Positions 20,927 to 30,776 of a stretch of DNA of 64,000 nt are shown piece by piece; positions within the stretch are counted from its first letter, which is position 1; every line of letters begins with the position of its first letter. Under the pieces are notes generated by a model. That model was given only the letters and a program-made list of their open reading frames with translations. It was not told the DNA's origin and searched no databases. The translations under genes were made by a program, and so were the position numbers. This DNA comes from Singulisphaera sp. GP187 (lineage in GTDB: Bacteria > Planctomycetota > Phycisphaerae > Phycisphaerales > SM1A02): assembly GCA_945871915.1 (NCBI GenBank), contig CAMBXO010000003.1, forward strand, positions 62,001 to 126,000, written 5' to 3'.

Positions 20927-21400
20927 TTATCGCGGCGCGTTGATGTTGCAGTCGATGGGTGGCGGCGGTGTCTCATCGGTGCTGCTACCAAAATCAAGAA
21001 GCACGGCTGACATGTCACCCGCATCCACTTGCCTTGACTGGTCAACATCTGCTCTAAGAATTGCTGAAGTGCCGTCATCTATGGCCTGCCAGTGGCCAAA
21101 GTAGTAGGACTGACTAACGAAAAATTCACCAGTTGGAAAGCCGGTCCCATCGTCACCTCTTTGGGTCATCCCGAGGTACTTCACCTCTGTGACGTTGTCT
21201 GACCAAATTCTATAACCCCAATGGGCCCCACCACCACCATCACCCATGCCGTCGTAGACACCTGCTGCGACTATTCTCCTCTCCACACTCGTCCCCTGCG
21301 CGAACGCTTCACTGCTCCCGCGATGCGTAGCGATAAACGCTGTAGCAACTATTCCAATCGATAGAGCCACGAGGCCCGTCCCGGTACTGATCTGTTTCAT
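20927..21400 (-). CDS. Secreted protein with C-terminal dockerin-like motif
   Basis: Signal-peptide-like N-terminus (MKQISTGTGLVALSIGIVATAFIATHRGSSEAFAQ) and RADVDQSRQVDAGDMSAVLLDFG near the C-terminus. Confidence 0.65.
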   Translation of the reverse strand: MKQISTGTGLVALSIGIVATAFIATHRGSSEAFAQGTSVERRIVAAGVYDGMGDGGGGAHWGYRIWSDNVTEVKYLGMTQRGDDGTGFPTGEFFVSQSYYFGHWQAIDDGTSAILRADVDQSRQVDAGDMSAVLLDFGSSTDETPPPPIDCNINAPR

Positions 21401-21578
21401 ATTGAATCCAAACCTTTCTGCCGGATCCCCCGGCAGCAATAGGATGCACCATGCCAGCGGATGAGGCAAGCAAAATCTGCCGAATCCCGCACGGTAATCA
21501 CCTACAAGTCTGCTGTTCGGGCTCTTTGGCCGAAGTTGAGAATCCCTCGTGGCCGGTTCTCTGCGATCCGGCCGCCCG

Positions 21579-21995
21579 CTAGGCGCTAAAACTGCTGCCG
21601 CACCCGCAGGTGGTCGTGGCGTTGGGATTATTGAAGACAAACCCGCGCCCCATGATCTCGTCTTTGAAATCAATCGTGGTGCCGTTCACATAGAGGTAAC
21701 TCTTTGGATCGCAAATCACACGAACGGTAAATGCATCGCCAATCGTGGCCGTGGCCACGCCGCCTGCACCCTCGCCGTTGGCTGGCTTGGCCGCTTCGGG
21801 CCGCCGCGTGTAACTGAACTCCCAAAGTTCGTCGGATTCCTTTTGCACTTCAGTCAAATCGAGCAAATAACTAAATCCGCTGCAGCCGCCACCCTTCACG
21901 CCGACGCGCAGACGCACCTTGTCTGCGTCGAGGCCCTGCTGACGAATAATGGCGTCGATCTCTCGGGCGGCGGTTTCAGTGACTTGGACGGGCAT
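21579..21995 (-). CDS. iscA: IscA/ErpA (HesB) family iron-sulfur cluster assembly protein
   Basis: VKGGGCSGFSYLLDL and C-terminal TTCGCGSSF. Confidence 0.92.
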   Translation of the reverse strand: MPVQVTETAAREIDAIIRQQGLDADKVRLRVGVKGGGCSGFSYLLDLTEVQKESDELWEFSYTRRPEAAKPANGEGAGGVATATIGDAFTVRVICDPKSYLYVNGTTIDFKDEIMGRGFVFNNPNATTTCGCGSSFSA

Positions 21996-22013
21996 GCGAA
22001 CTCCTGTTCTGAA

Positions 22014-22439
22014 TTAGTGGGCACTCGAAGCGGCCGCGACGGCAACTCCGTTTTTCTTTTTCCAATCTTCAATCGCATTTCGAATGCTGTCCTCAGCCAG
22101 CACACTGCAGTGAATTTTCACCGGCGGAAGGCTGAGTTCTTCAACGATCTGCGTGTTCTTAATCGTCAGGGCCTCATCCACCGTCTTGCCCTTGATCCAT
22201 TCCGTTGCAAGGCTGCTACTGGCAATCGCGCTGCCACAACCGAAGCACTTGAACTTGGCATCCTCAATCACGCCCTTTGGGTTGACTTTGATGTGCAATT
22301 GCATCACATCGCCGCACTCCGGCGCACCCACAATTCCCACGCCGACATCGGTGCGAGCCTGCACTTCTTTGCTGCTACCGAAACTGCCCACATTTCGCGG
22401 GTTCTGATAATGGTCGATGACTTTGTCGCTGTAGGCCAT
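22014..22439 (-). CDS. iscU: Iron-sulfur cluster scaffold protein IscU/NifU-like
   Basis: AYSDKVIDHYQNPRNVGSF, GAPECGDVMQLHIKV, CFGCGSAIASSSLATEW, KIHCSVLAEDSI. Confidence 0.95.
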   Translation of the reverse strand: MAYSDKVIDHYQNPRNVGSFGSSKEVQARTDVGVGIVGAPECGDVMQLHIKVNPKGVIEDAKFKCFGCGSAIASSSLATEWIKGKTVDEALTIKNTQIVEELSLPPVKIHCSVLAEDSIRNAIEDWKKKNGVAVAAASSAH

Positions 22440-22460
22440 GGTGTGGTTCCTTTGTTCAGT

Positions 22461-23699
22461 TTAGTGGGACTGCCACTGGATCTTGCTGATGTCAACGCCT
22501 TCTTTGTAAAGGTCAAATAGCGGACTCATTTGCCGCAGGTGCTCCACGGCCTTGGTGATCTTGTCGATCGCGTAATTCACTTCGTCTTCCGTGGTCCACC
22601 GACCCAGACTGAGGCGAAGACTGCTGTGGGCGAGTTCGTCACCAACGCCCAAACTCTTCAACACATAACTCGGCTCAAGACTCGCACTGGTGCATGCGGA
22701 ACCGCTGCTGCACGCAATGTCCTTGATGCCCATGAGCAGGCTCTCGCCCTCGACGAAACCGAAACTGATATTCACCAGATTCGGAACGCGCCGCTCGGCA
22801 TGACCATTGACTTGCGTGACTTCGATGCGCTTCGTCAATTCGGTTTCGAGTTTTTTTCTCAGTTTCAGAAGGCGTTCACCATCTCGATCCATCTCGGCGC
22901 TGCACAGTTCGCATGCTTTTCCGAAGCCGACAATGCCCGTTGTATTCAGTGTGCCGCTTCGCATGCCGCGTTCATGCCCGCCGCCATCAATGATGGCTTC
23001 CAACCGCACCCTGGGCTTGCGGCGACGCACATAGAGAGCACCCACACCCTTTGGGCCATAAATCTTGTGACCGCTCCAACTCAGCAAGTCAATGTTGTCG
23101 CGTTCCACGTCGGTTGGCATCTTGCCAACCCACTGCGTGGCATCGGTGTGAAAGATGATCTCGCGTTCGTGGCACAATTTTCCAATTTCAGGAACTTCAT
23201 TCACCGTGCCGATTTCGTTGTTGGCCCACATGATGGTGACCAAAATCGTGTCGGGCCGAATGGCGGCCTGCACCATGGCCGCCGTAATCACACCGTCTGA
23301 TGGCGGATCCAAGAACGTGACTTCAAAACCCTCTCGCTGCAATCGCTTGCAAGGGTCGAGCACGGCTTTGTGTTCATGAGCAGCGGTAATAATGTGGCCG
23401 CGATTGGGTTGCCCTTCGGCAGCCTTGGCGTAGATATATGCGGCGCCCTTGATCGCAAGGTTGTTGCCTTCGGTTGAGCCGCTGGTCCAAATGATTTCTT
23501 TGGCGTTGGCACCGATCAATGCCGCGGCCTCCTCGCGAGCGTGATCGATGGCATCTTCAGATTCCCATCCAAACTTATGGTTTCGACTGGCGCTGTTGCC
23601 GTACTTCTCGGTGAAAAACGGAAGCATGGCTTCGACGACTCGTGGGTCGCATCGAGTGGTTGCGGCATTGTCGAGATAGATTGGAAGTTTGGGAGTCAT
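22461..23699 (-). CDS. iscS: Cysteine desulfurase IscS
   Basis: PIYLDNAATTRCDPRV, SGSTEGNNLAIKGAA, LLSWSGHKIYGPKGVGALY, ACSSGSACTSASLEPS. Confidence 0.95.
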   Translation of the reverse strand: MTPKLPIYLDNAATTRCDPRVVEAMLPFFTEKYGNSASRNHKFGWESEDAIDHAREEAAALIGANAKEIIWTSGSTEGNNLAIKGAAYIYAKAAEGQPNRGHIITAAHEHKAVLDPCKRLQREGFEVTFLDPPSDGVITAAMVQAAIRPDTILVTIMWANNEIGTVNEVPEIGKLCHEREIIFHTDATQWVGKMPTDVERDNIDLLSWSGHKIYGPKGVGALYVRRRKPRVRLEAIIDGGGHERGMRSGTLNTTGIVGFGKACELCSAEMDRDGERLLKLRKKLETELTKRIEVTQVNGHAERRVPNLVNISFGFVEGESLLMGIKDIACSSGSACTSASLEPSYVLKSLGVGDELAHSSLRLSLGRWTTEDEVNYAIDKITKAVEHLRQMSPLFDLYKEGVDISKIQWQSH

Positions 23700-23812
23700 T
23701 TTGAAGTGTGCGCAGCCATAAACATTGGCTCGAGCAATGCGAGTATAGGCAGTCGATGACAATTATGGAAGAGTCGTCCGTAATGTTTCACGCCCGCGGT
23801 TAGGCTTCCAAA

Positions 23813-24679
23813 ATGCGTGTGCTTGAAACAACCACCGATGTCTCCGAATTCTTTGGATGCAGCTTGGTGCCAACCATGGGTGCCCTGCACGCTGGCCACC
23901 GATCGCTGATTGAACGGGCCCGCCAGGAGCGAACAGGCCCGGTTGTTGTGACCCTGTTTGTGAATCCAACCCAATTTGGTCCGGGCGAGGATTTCAGCAA
24001 GTATCCGCGGACGATGGATGAAGATGTTGCGTTGGCCGAGGCGGCCGGCGCTGATGCGATTTTTATTCCGAATTCGGCCACGATGTACCCGGCTGGGTTA
24101 GAAGCAGCCGGGCAGGCAGCGGCGAAGTGGCCTTTGCCGCCGACGGCGTCCGAGCCACACCTTGAGGATCGCGTGCGACCCGGCCACTTTGGCGGAGTGT
24201 GTCAGGTGGTTTCCCGACTCTTTGATCTGTGCCGTCCGGCCGCCGCGTACTTTGGAGAAAAAGATTTTCAGCAGGTGCGAGTGATCTCGCAGATGGTCGA
24301 ACAAAGCACCGGCCCCTGGCGAAACCTGCGAGTGGTGGCCTGCCCAACTCAACGGGATGTTGACGGCCTTGCCATCAGCAGTCGCAATCGATATCTGACA
24401 GCGCAGCATCGCGTGTGCGCACTGGGAATCTTTCGGGCACTCACCATGGCTTCTCATGCGAAGGACGCGCAGCATGCAGAATCACTTATGCATTCAACAC
24501 TTGTGCAGAGTGGCGTTTCAATTGACTATGCCGTGGTCCGCGACGCATTCACGCTTTGCCCCACTGCCGGTACCGCCACTCCACGGCGAGCTCTGATTGC
24601 GGTGCGATTGCCCACCGCACGACTGATTGACAATATGGCCATGCCCACACTCGACCGAACAACACTTGCAAATGCTTGA
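23813..24679 (+). CDS. panC: Pantoate--beta-alanine ligase
   Basis: LVPTMGALHAGHRSLI, TLFVNPTQFGPGEDFSKYPRT, YFGEKDFQQ, DGLAISSRNRYL. Confidence 0.96.
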   Translation: MRVLETTTDVSEFFGCSLVPTMGALHAGHRSLIERARQERTGPVVVTLFVNPTQFGPGEDFSKYPRTMDEDVALAEAAGADAIFIPNSATMYPAGLEAAGQAAAKWPLPPTASEPHLEDRVRPGHFGGVCQVVSRLFDLCRPAAAYFGEKDFQQVRVISQMVEQSTGPWRNLRVVACPTQRDVDGLAISSRNRYLTAQHRVCALGIFRALTMASHAKDAQHAESLMHSTLVQSGVSIDYAVVRDAFTLCPTAGTATPRRALIAVRLPTARLIDNMAMPTLDRTTLANA

Positions 24680-24697
24680 TCGGACTATCCTTCGCGC

Positions 24698-25888
24698 ATG
24701 AGTGATCCACGACATGGCGTCCGTCGCCGCCTTTTCACAGCCGCATTCATCTGCGTGCAGGCGGCTATCTGCTGCGGCGGTTTGGCCGCGATGCCGTGGG
24801 GCGACGAGATCAACCCCAAGTGGCTGGATAAAGCCGTTACTGAAGAAACACGAAAGAACTTGAGTGCACTGATCGGCCACTCGCTGCCGGATGCCCCTGC
24901 GAGCGTGCGTTGGTTTGGCGGTGAAGCCATCAGCCCGTCTGATGGGCAACTGACCATTGTGCAAACCTATTCCGCCACGGAGGGTCGCGCGACACTGATC
25001 AACAAAGTGCGCAAAGCGTTGCCACCTGGTGTTCGATTTGTTGCGATTCACATGAACCAAGATGCTGAGAAAGTGGCCAAACAATTCACCAAGAAGCCGC
25101 CTCCAAATCTTGTGGCCCTTGATGTGGAGGGTGCGTGGCTGAAAGAAATAGGTCTTGGAGACAAACCGATCAATCTTGTTGTGGATGTGAACGGCGGTGT
25201 TCGGATGATTGGCCTTCGTACAGAGAGTTTGAAAGATGCCCTTACTCCGCTGCTGAAAGAGGTTGCCGATCCCAGCAAGAAGGCCAAGCCGGTGGCGAAA
25301 CCTGAAGCCGCAACGAAACCCGCGACCGGTGCGAAACCACCCAAGGCTCCAGAGATTGGCGGCGACGGATTTCCTGTTTTTACAGAGAAGCTCGCCAAGT
25401 GTGCTGACAAGCGAGGACTGAAGATGCCGGAGTTTTTTGTGGCGGCATGGATCACCACTCCAGCGGAAGTGGCTCCGAACAAGTTGCTGGTGATCGACTT
25501 TTGGGCCACATGGTGCGGCCCTTGCCTGAAGGCGATTCCACATATGAATGAACTGGCCACCACCTTTGCCAACGACGCGATGATTGTCGGCATGAGTGAC
25601 GAGAACAAGAGTGCCTTTGATGCCGGAATGACCAAAGCGAACCTGACACCCGAAAGCTTCAAGTACGCGCTAGCCATCGATCCAGAATCCACACTCAAGA
25701 CTTTTTTTGGAGTCACGGCAATTCCCAATTGTGCCGTGATTTCAAGTGATGGACTGGTGCGCTGGCAAGGCCATCCCGCGGGACTGACTCGCGAAGTCAT
25801 GCAGTCCCTCGTTGACGCACAAAAGAAACTCTCCGCCAAGAGCGAGAGCAAAGACTCCACCAAGTCCAAGGGAAAGAAAAAGCCCTAA
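24698..25888 (+). CDS. Two-domain thioredoxin-like (TlpA/redoxin type) protein
   Basis: C-terminal FWATWCGPCLKAIPHMNELA; N-terminal signal-like segment and a second thioredoxin-fold-like region lacking CxxC. Confidence 0.8.
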   Translation: MSDPRHGVRRRLFTAAFICVQAAICCGGLAAMPWGDEINPKWLDKAVTEETRKNLSALIGHSLPDAPASVRWFGGEAISPSDGQLTIVQTYSATEGRATLINKVRKALPPGVRFVAIHMNQDAEKVAKQFTKKPPPNLVALDVEGAWLKEIGLGDKPINLVVDVNGGVRMIGLRTESLKDALTPLLKEVADPSKKAKPVAKPEAATKPATGAKPPKAPEIGGDGFPVFTEKLAKCADKRGLKMPEFFVAAWITTPAEVAPNKLLVIDFWATWCGPCLKAIPHMNELATTFANDAMIVGMSDENKSAFDAGMTKANLTPESFKYALAIDPESTLKTFFGVTAIPNCAVISSDGLVRWQGHPAGLTREVMQSLVDAQKKLSAKSESKDSTKSKGKKKP

Positions 25889-25906
25889 TTCACGCGGCTC
25901 TCTGGC

Positions 25907-25976
25907 GTTAGCCAGCACACGCTTCGCGTCGAACGACCTCGATTGACCAGCTCACGCTTCGCGTCGAACGACCTCG
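25907..25976. repeat. 35-bp tandem duplication overlapping the 3' end of the polyprenyl synthase gene
   Basis: GTTAGCCAGCACACGCTTCGCGTCGAACGACCTCG (25907-25941) and ATTGACCAGCTCACGCTTCGCGTCGAACGACCTCG (25942-25976); the 24-bp distal parts are almost identical. Confidence 0.9.
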
Positions 25977-26959
25977 TCTGCCAATTCGCACAGCAAGTCT
26001 TTGGCAACGCCGTGAGGAATTGATTCCAGTGCCGACTTGGCGGATTCCACAAGCTGGATCGCCGTCGCCTTGGCCTCATCTAACGCCCCGCTCAAGCGAA
26101 GTCGCTCCAGAAGGGCCGCGCCATCTCGATTGTGAATAATCGAGAGCACCTCGCTGCGTTCCCACGGAGTTGCCTGACGCAAAAGCATGATGACTGGAAG
26201 TGTTGTTTTACCCTTTTCTAAATCGCGACCAAGAGTCTTGCCAACCAAGGCTTCTTCACCAGCCAGATCCAAGACATCGTCCTGAATCTGAAAAGCACAC
26301 CCGGTGAATTCGCCATATTTTCCAAGTGAATCCTGGACCAACTCGCTGGCGCCACTCAGTCGCGCGCCGATGGAGCAACAGGACGACACCAGCGCCGCCG
26401 TCTTGCGGCGGACGATTTGCATATAGGTGAGTTCGTCAAGACTTGGATCCTCGCGACGGCTGAGTTGAAGCAATTCGCCTTCGCACAAGGTGTTGGTGGT
26501 CTCGCCAAAGAGCACATTGACCGCCGGATCGCCGATCAGTGAGCACAAATGAAATGCATTGGAAATCAGCCAGTCACCAAGCATGACCGCTGTCTCATTG
26601 CCCCGCAAACTGTTCACGGTTCGACCTCTCCGCCGCGTGTCGGCCTCATCCAGAACATCATCATGCACCAACGTGGCCATGTGAATCATTTCGGCCACAG
26701 CTGCCGCCGTTCGGTGAGCCTTGTTCAGCACGGCGCCATCCTCCGACCCTCGTGCGGCCATTCCGCTGAGCAACAGCAACGTGGGCCGCAACATCTTGCC
26801 GCGGTATCGCTCCACATGATGCGCCAACTCGTTCACCGCAGGTAGATCGCTTCGCAATTGATTGGCAAAGATCTCCTCCACATCGCGCAAGCCGCCAAGA
26901 ATGGCCGCCGACAGCGGTGCGTGACGCGTGACTGGAGAAAGAATGGATGGATGCACCAT
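25952..26959 (-). CDS. Polyprenyl synthetase (trans-isoprenyl diphosphate synthase)
   Basis: First DDxxD in MATLVHDDVLDEADTRRRGR; second Asp-rich motif in FQIQDDVLDLAGEE. Confidence 0.93.
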   Translation of the reverse strand: MVHPSILSPVTRHAPLSAAILGGLRDVEEIFANQLRSDLPAVNELAHHVERYRGKMLRPTLLLLSGMAARGSEDGAVLNKAHRTAAAVAEMIHMATLVHDDVLDEADTRRRGRTVNSLRGNETAVMLGDWLISNAFHLCSLIGDPAVNVLFGETTNTLCEGELLQLSRREDPSLDELTYMQIVRRKTAALVSSCCSIGARLSGASELVQDSLGKYGEFTGCAFQIQDDVLDLAGEEALVGKTLGRDLEKGKTTLPVIMLLRQATPWERSEVLSIIHNRDGAALLERLRLSGALDEAKATAIQLVESAKSALESIPHGVAKDLLCELADEVVRREA

Positions 26960-26984
26960 ACGAGTGTTGTACCGTCTGAATTGA

Positions 26985-27026
26985 GAGGCCTGTTTCGAGA
27001 GGTCTGTTTCGAGAGGTTTGTTTCGA
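26985..27026. repeat. 14-bp tandem repeat, three units plus a degenerate fourth
   Basis: GAGGCCTGTTTCGA GAGGTCTGTTTCGA GAGGTTTGTTTCGA, then GGGGCCTATTTC. Confidence 0.88.
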
Positions 27027-27031
27027 GGGGC

Positions 27032-27877
27032 CTATTTCTCTGCCGCGATATAGGCAATCCAGCCGCCACACGCTTCACCCACTGTGGCCTTCTTGAAAAT
27101 ACCGTTTCCATCCCCTGCCGCATGGTTGGTGCCTTCCCAATACACATGGGTCTTTCGAAAGCCTGCTTCGGCAAGACACTCGCGAATTTCGGGGATGCAC
27201 CACAATCGCCAATCGTATGTGAAGGCCTTTCGCAAGCGACTTCCATCGGGAAATGTAAAGTGAATGTGGTTCAGCACATCGCCTGAAATGGGGTCATAGT
27301 GTTCGGTCTCCCAGTGATAGGTGAATCCGTCGAGATCTCGTTCATCCGTCTGCTCAGAAAAACTGTCATAGCCACCATAGCAGTCCAGAAACATGATGCC
27401 GCCACTCTTGATTTGAGTGCGAGCATGTTTGAAGTAGCGAATCAGTTCTGCTCGCTCCTTGAAGAGGTAGTACGAAAAATTGAACGCCGCCACCACATCA
27501 ACAGGTGTCCAATTTTGGGAGCGAGCATCCCCACACTCAATGTGCAAACGCTTCAGCTGTGATGGATTCAATTCTGTGCTTCGCCGGGATCGACCCCACG
27601 CCAGCACCTTGGGATCTCGATCAAACCCACAGGCCCAATTGGTTGCCCGCTGTTTCACCCATGTCGCGCTGAGCAAGTGCGTGCCGCAGAAATCTTCACG
27701 AAGACTTGTGGGCGTTCGATGACGAAGCGATCGGAACACGCGATCAATCAATGCCGACTCGTCCACTGGACTCTGCACGCTGTGCTCGTAGAGTTCATGG
27801 CGATCACTTGTTGCTGCCGTGCGCCATGGACTGATGGGCTTGCGTGGGCGTTTTTTGGACAATTGGAGGCTGGGCAT
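27032..27877 (-). CDS. Class I SAM-dependent methyltransferase
   Basis: FCGTHLLSATWVK...ACGFDRDPKVLAWG and later VDVVAAFNFSYYLF...GGIMFLDCYGG. Confidence 0.8.
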   Translation of the reverse strand: MPSLQLSKKRPRKPISPWRTAATSDRHELYEHSVQSPVDESALIDRVFRSLRHRTPTSLREDFCGTHLLSATWVKQRATNWACGFDRDPKVLAWGRSRRSTELNPSQLKRLHIECGDARSQNWTPVDVVAAFNFSYYLFKERAELIRYFKHARTQIKSGGIMFLDCYGGYDSFSEQTDERDLDGFTYHWETEHYDPISGDVLNHIHFTFPDGSRLRKAFTYDWRLWCIPEIRECLAEAGFRKTHVYWEGTNHAAGDGNGIFKKATVGEACGGWIAYIAAEK

Positions 27878-27890
27878 TGGAGGGAAGAAT

Positions 27891-28691
27891 CTAGCGAATC
27901 ACAGGGCTTTCAGGGCGCATGGTTTTAGAAAGTGCGACTTTTGCAATGTGCCCAATGATGAGCAATGAAATCAAAAGCACCGCAAGACCGATGGCGAATG
28001 CCACGATTCCTTGATCGGTGGAAAGGGCAACCAGATCCTTGGAGCCCTGCTCGGCTGCCCAGTGACTGATCATCGTGGCGACCAATGTTCGCGGAGCCAT
28101 TCCAACGATGGTTCCGGCAAGAAAAAGATAAAATGGCACTCCTGAACTGGCCATGGCAAGGTTGGTGAGTGAGAATGGGCAACTCGGAGAAAGTCGCAGC
28201 AATGCCACCAACAGAAAGGTCCGCCGGGGCCGCTCCTCCACCAGCGCTCGGCGAATCACGGCTGCTTTGGGCCATTGATCAATCCATCCTTGCACTCCGT
28301 TGCGACCCGTGAACAATTTTGAAATCGCGAATCCGATGGTTGAACCACCGATATAGCCAACAACGCAGGCGGGAAATGCAACCCACGGACCAAAGATCCA
28401 TCCGCCCACGAAACTTGGGGCGTAGGTGGGAAGCAATCCGGTGCCGCAGCACACGGCGTATGCCACTGCAAAAATGACTGCACCCTGAATCGGATCTCTG
28501 CCGAGCCATTGAGTGAGCGGCTCAATTTCTGCAAGGAGCACAAATCCCAGCAGCGCGGGCAGAATGGACCAGATCGCCAGAAGAATTCCGGCTCCGAACA
28601 CGCCGGGGGGCGTGGGTACGACTGGTGCGTCCAACGGCGCCCCACTACCAGACGGCGTCGCATCAACCGGCTGCAAGGGTTCTGCTGACAC
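27891..28691 (-). CDS. TVP38/TMEM64 (SNARE-associated/VTT) family membrane protein
   Basis: Multi-TM protein with FVGGWIFGPWVAFPACVVGYIGGSTIGFAISK and LLRLSPSCPFSLTNLAMASSGVPFYLFLAGTIVGMAPRT. Confidence 0.82.
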   Translation of the reverse strand: MSAEPLQPVDATPSGSGAPLDAPVVPTPPGVFGAGILLAIWSILPALLGFVLLAEIEPLTQWLGRDPIQGAVIFAVAYAVCCGTGLLPTYAPSFVGGWIFGPWVAFPACVVGYIGGSTIGFAISKLFTGRNGVQGWIDQWPKAAVIRRALVEERPRRTFLLVALLRLSPSCPFSLTNLAMASSGVPFYLFLAGTIVGMAPRTLVATMISHWAAEQGSKDLVALSTDQGIVAFAIGLAVLLISLLIIGHIAKVALSKTMRPESPVIR

Positions 28692-28700
28692 AGGGTCTAC

Positions 28701-30095
28701 CTAGACTGGAACCGGCACGCGAGCATCCATGTGCCGCACGATCTCCGTTGCAAACTCGCTGCACTTCACCTTGCGGGCACCTTCCATCAAGCGGTGAAAG
28801 TCATAGGTGACAGTCTTGGCACCGATCGCACCGTCCATGCCGGCAATGATGAGATCGGCCGCTTCGTTCCAACCCATGTATCGAAGCATCATTTCACCGC
28901 TCAGAATCATGCTGCCGGGATTCACCTGGTCTAAGTTGGCGTACTTGGGAGCCGTTCCGTGGGTGGCTTCAAAGATGGCGTGACCCGTGTCGTTGTTGAT
29001 GTTGGCGCCCGGTGCAATGCCAATTCCACCAACCTGTGCCGCCAGCGCATCGCTGAGATAGTCGCCATTCAAATTCATGGTGGCAATCACATCAAAGTCT
29101 TTGCCACGAGTGAGCACCTGCTGCAACGTGACATCCGCGATGGAGTCCCGCACAAGGAGTTTCTTTTTCCACTTGCCTTCGCCGTGCGTGGGCCAGAGCT
29201 TGAGAGCCGTTTCCACTTCGGAGACGATTTTCTTCTTCTGTTCTGGGGTCATCATGTCGAAACCGGGATCGATCAATCGTGCATTGGCTTCGGCAGTCAG
29301 GTCTTTGTTCGACTCTTGATTGCCCAGAATCCATGTTTCACGCTCGCTCACCGATTCACCACGGAATTCCCGTGCAGCAAGTTCATAGCCCCAATCCTTG
29401 AAGGCACCTTCCGTGAACTTCATGATGTTGCCCTTGTGCACCAACGTGAGGCTCTTGCGGCCTTCTCGTAAGGCGTACTGAATGGCTGCCCGAATCAATC
29501 GCTCGCTGCCCTCTTTGGAAACGGGTTTCAGGCCAATGCCGCTGGTCGCAGGGAAACGGATTTTGCCGAACTCCTTTGGAAAGGCCTCCTTGAACAACTC
29601 AAGAAATTTTTTGCACTCCGGAGAACCTTCCTTGAATTCGATGCCCGCATAAATGTCTTCGCAATTCTCGCGGAAGATCACCATGTTGCAGTCGCCGGGC
29701 TTCTTCACCGGACTTGGCACACCGGTAAACCAACGGACAGGCCGTAGGCAGATATACAAATCCAAAATCTGCCGCAACGCCACATTCAGTGATCGAATGC
29801 CGCCACCGATCGGAGTGGTGAGAGGCCCCTTGATGCCAACCAGCATGTCGCGGAATGCTTGCAGTGTGGCTTCGGGCAACCATTGCCCGGTTGCATTGAA
29901 CGCCTTTTCACCAGCGAGCACTTCATGCCAATGGATGCGGCGCTTTCCGCCGTAGGCCTTCTCCACGGCACCATCCAGCACGCGAACGCTTGCCTTCCAA
30001 ATATCGGGGCCCGTGCCGTCACCTTCGATGAATGGAATGATGGGCTGGTCGGGAACCTGCAGGCCACTCGTAGACATTGAAATGCGATTGCTCAT
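28701..30095 (-). CDS. icd: NADP-dependent isocitrate dehydrogenase
   Basis: [78 protein letters not shown]. Confidence 0.96.
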   Translation of the reverse strand: MSNRISMSTSGLQVPDQPIIPFIEGDGTGPDIWKASVRVLDGAVEKAYGGKRRIHWHEVLAGEKAFNATGQWLPEATLQAFRDMLVGIKGPLTTPIGGGIRSLNVALRQILDLYICLRPVRWFTGVPSPVKKPGDCNMVIFRENCEDIYAGIEFKEGSPECKKFLELFKEAFPKEFGKIRFPATSGIGLKPVSKEGSERLIRAAIQYALREGRKSLTLVHKGNIMKFTEGAFKDWGYELAAREFRGESVSERETWILGNQESNKDLTAEANARLIDPGFDMMTPEQKKKIVSEVETALKLWPTHGEGKWKKKLLVRDSIADVTLQQVLTRGKDFDVIATMNLNGDYLSDALAAQVGGIGIAPGANINNDTGHAIFEATHGTAPKYANLDQVNPGSMILSGEMMLRYMGWNEAADLIIAGMDGAIGAKTVTYDFHRLMEGARKVKCSEFATEIVRHMDARVPVPV

Positions 30096-30151
30096 GGTTG
30101 CTTTCTCCTTGGATCAATGAAGTGTAAGAAGTGATGACTGTTTGGATCGGT

Positions 30152-30760
30152 TCAATTGGGCTTCATCATGTCCCGCGACTTGGTGGTGCCAACGGAGACG
30201 GCAGCACCGGAAACAGCTGGAATTTCTGGTGGAATCCCCTGTTCCTGTCCAACGGTTTCCACTGGAAATTCAGGAGTGGCTGCCGCCATTTTTTCCGCGG
30301 GCACACCATCTTTACTTGGTTCAGCAGGATGCGTGACCGATGGCACGGCTCGAGCCGGGGGCAAGGACATGCCGGCAAGCCGCCGCTCAACTTCGTTCAT
30401 GAATTGCTGACCCTGAAGCCAAAAGTGCGCGGGCACGCACGGCGTGGTGGTGCTGAAACTGAGAATTGGCGGATCAGTGGACTGAACCACGGCGGTGAAC
30501 TTCCACTCAAATTCTTCGCGACGCGGACGCTGACCAACAATCACCAGATCGCGGCGAACATCTCTGCGAATCTGCACGGTTCCGGTGAGATCGTCTCGCC
30601 ACACTTCGTTATCCACCACCAACCAGTCGGGATACCGAGGGTCCTTGGCTGTCTCCACCATGGCCATCCATACTTGATCTCGGGTGTACCCAGCAAACTC
30701 TCGCTCGGCAGAACCGCAGCCAGTGAGCCAAGCGACCATCGCGAGGGGCACACACCACAT
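30152..30760 (-). CDS. Putative lipoprotein of unknown function
   Basis: MWCVPLAMVAWLTGCGSA lipobox; directly downstream of yebC on the same strand. Confidence 0.65.
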   Translation of the reverse strand: MWCVPLAMVAWLTGCGSAEREFAGYTRDQVWMAMVETAKDPRYPDWLVVDNEVWRDDLTGTVQIRRDVRRDLVIVGQRPRREEFEWKFTAVVQSTDPPILSFSTTTPCVPAHFWLQGQQFMNEVERRLAGMSLPPARAVPSVTHPAEPSKDGVPAEKMAAATPEFPVETVGQEQGIPPEIPAVSGAAVSVGTTKSRDMMKPN

Positions 30761-30776
30761 CCATGGAGTCAACCAC

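Noticed and set aside
21551-21573. GGCCGG/CCGGCC hairpin downstream of iscA as a terminator
   Set aside because: Stem is only 6 bp with an 11-nt loop and no U-tract on the iscA strand.
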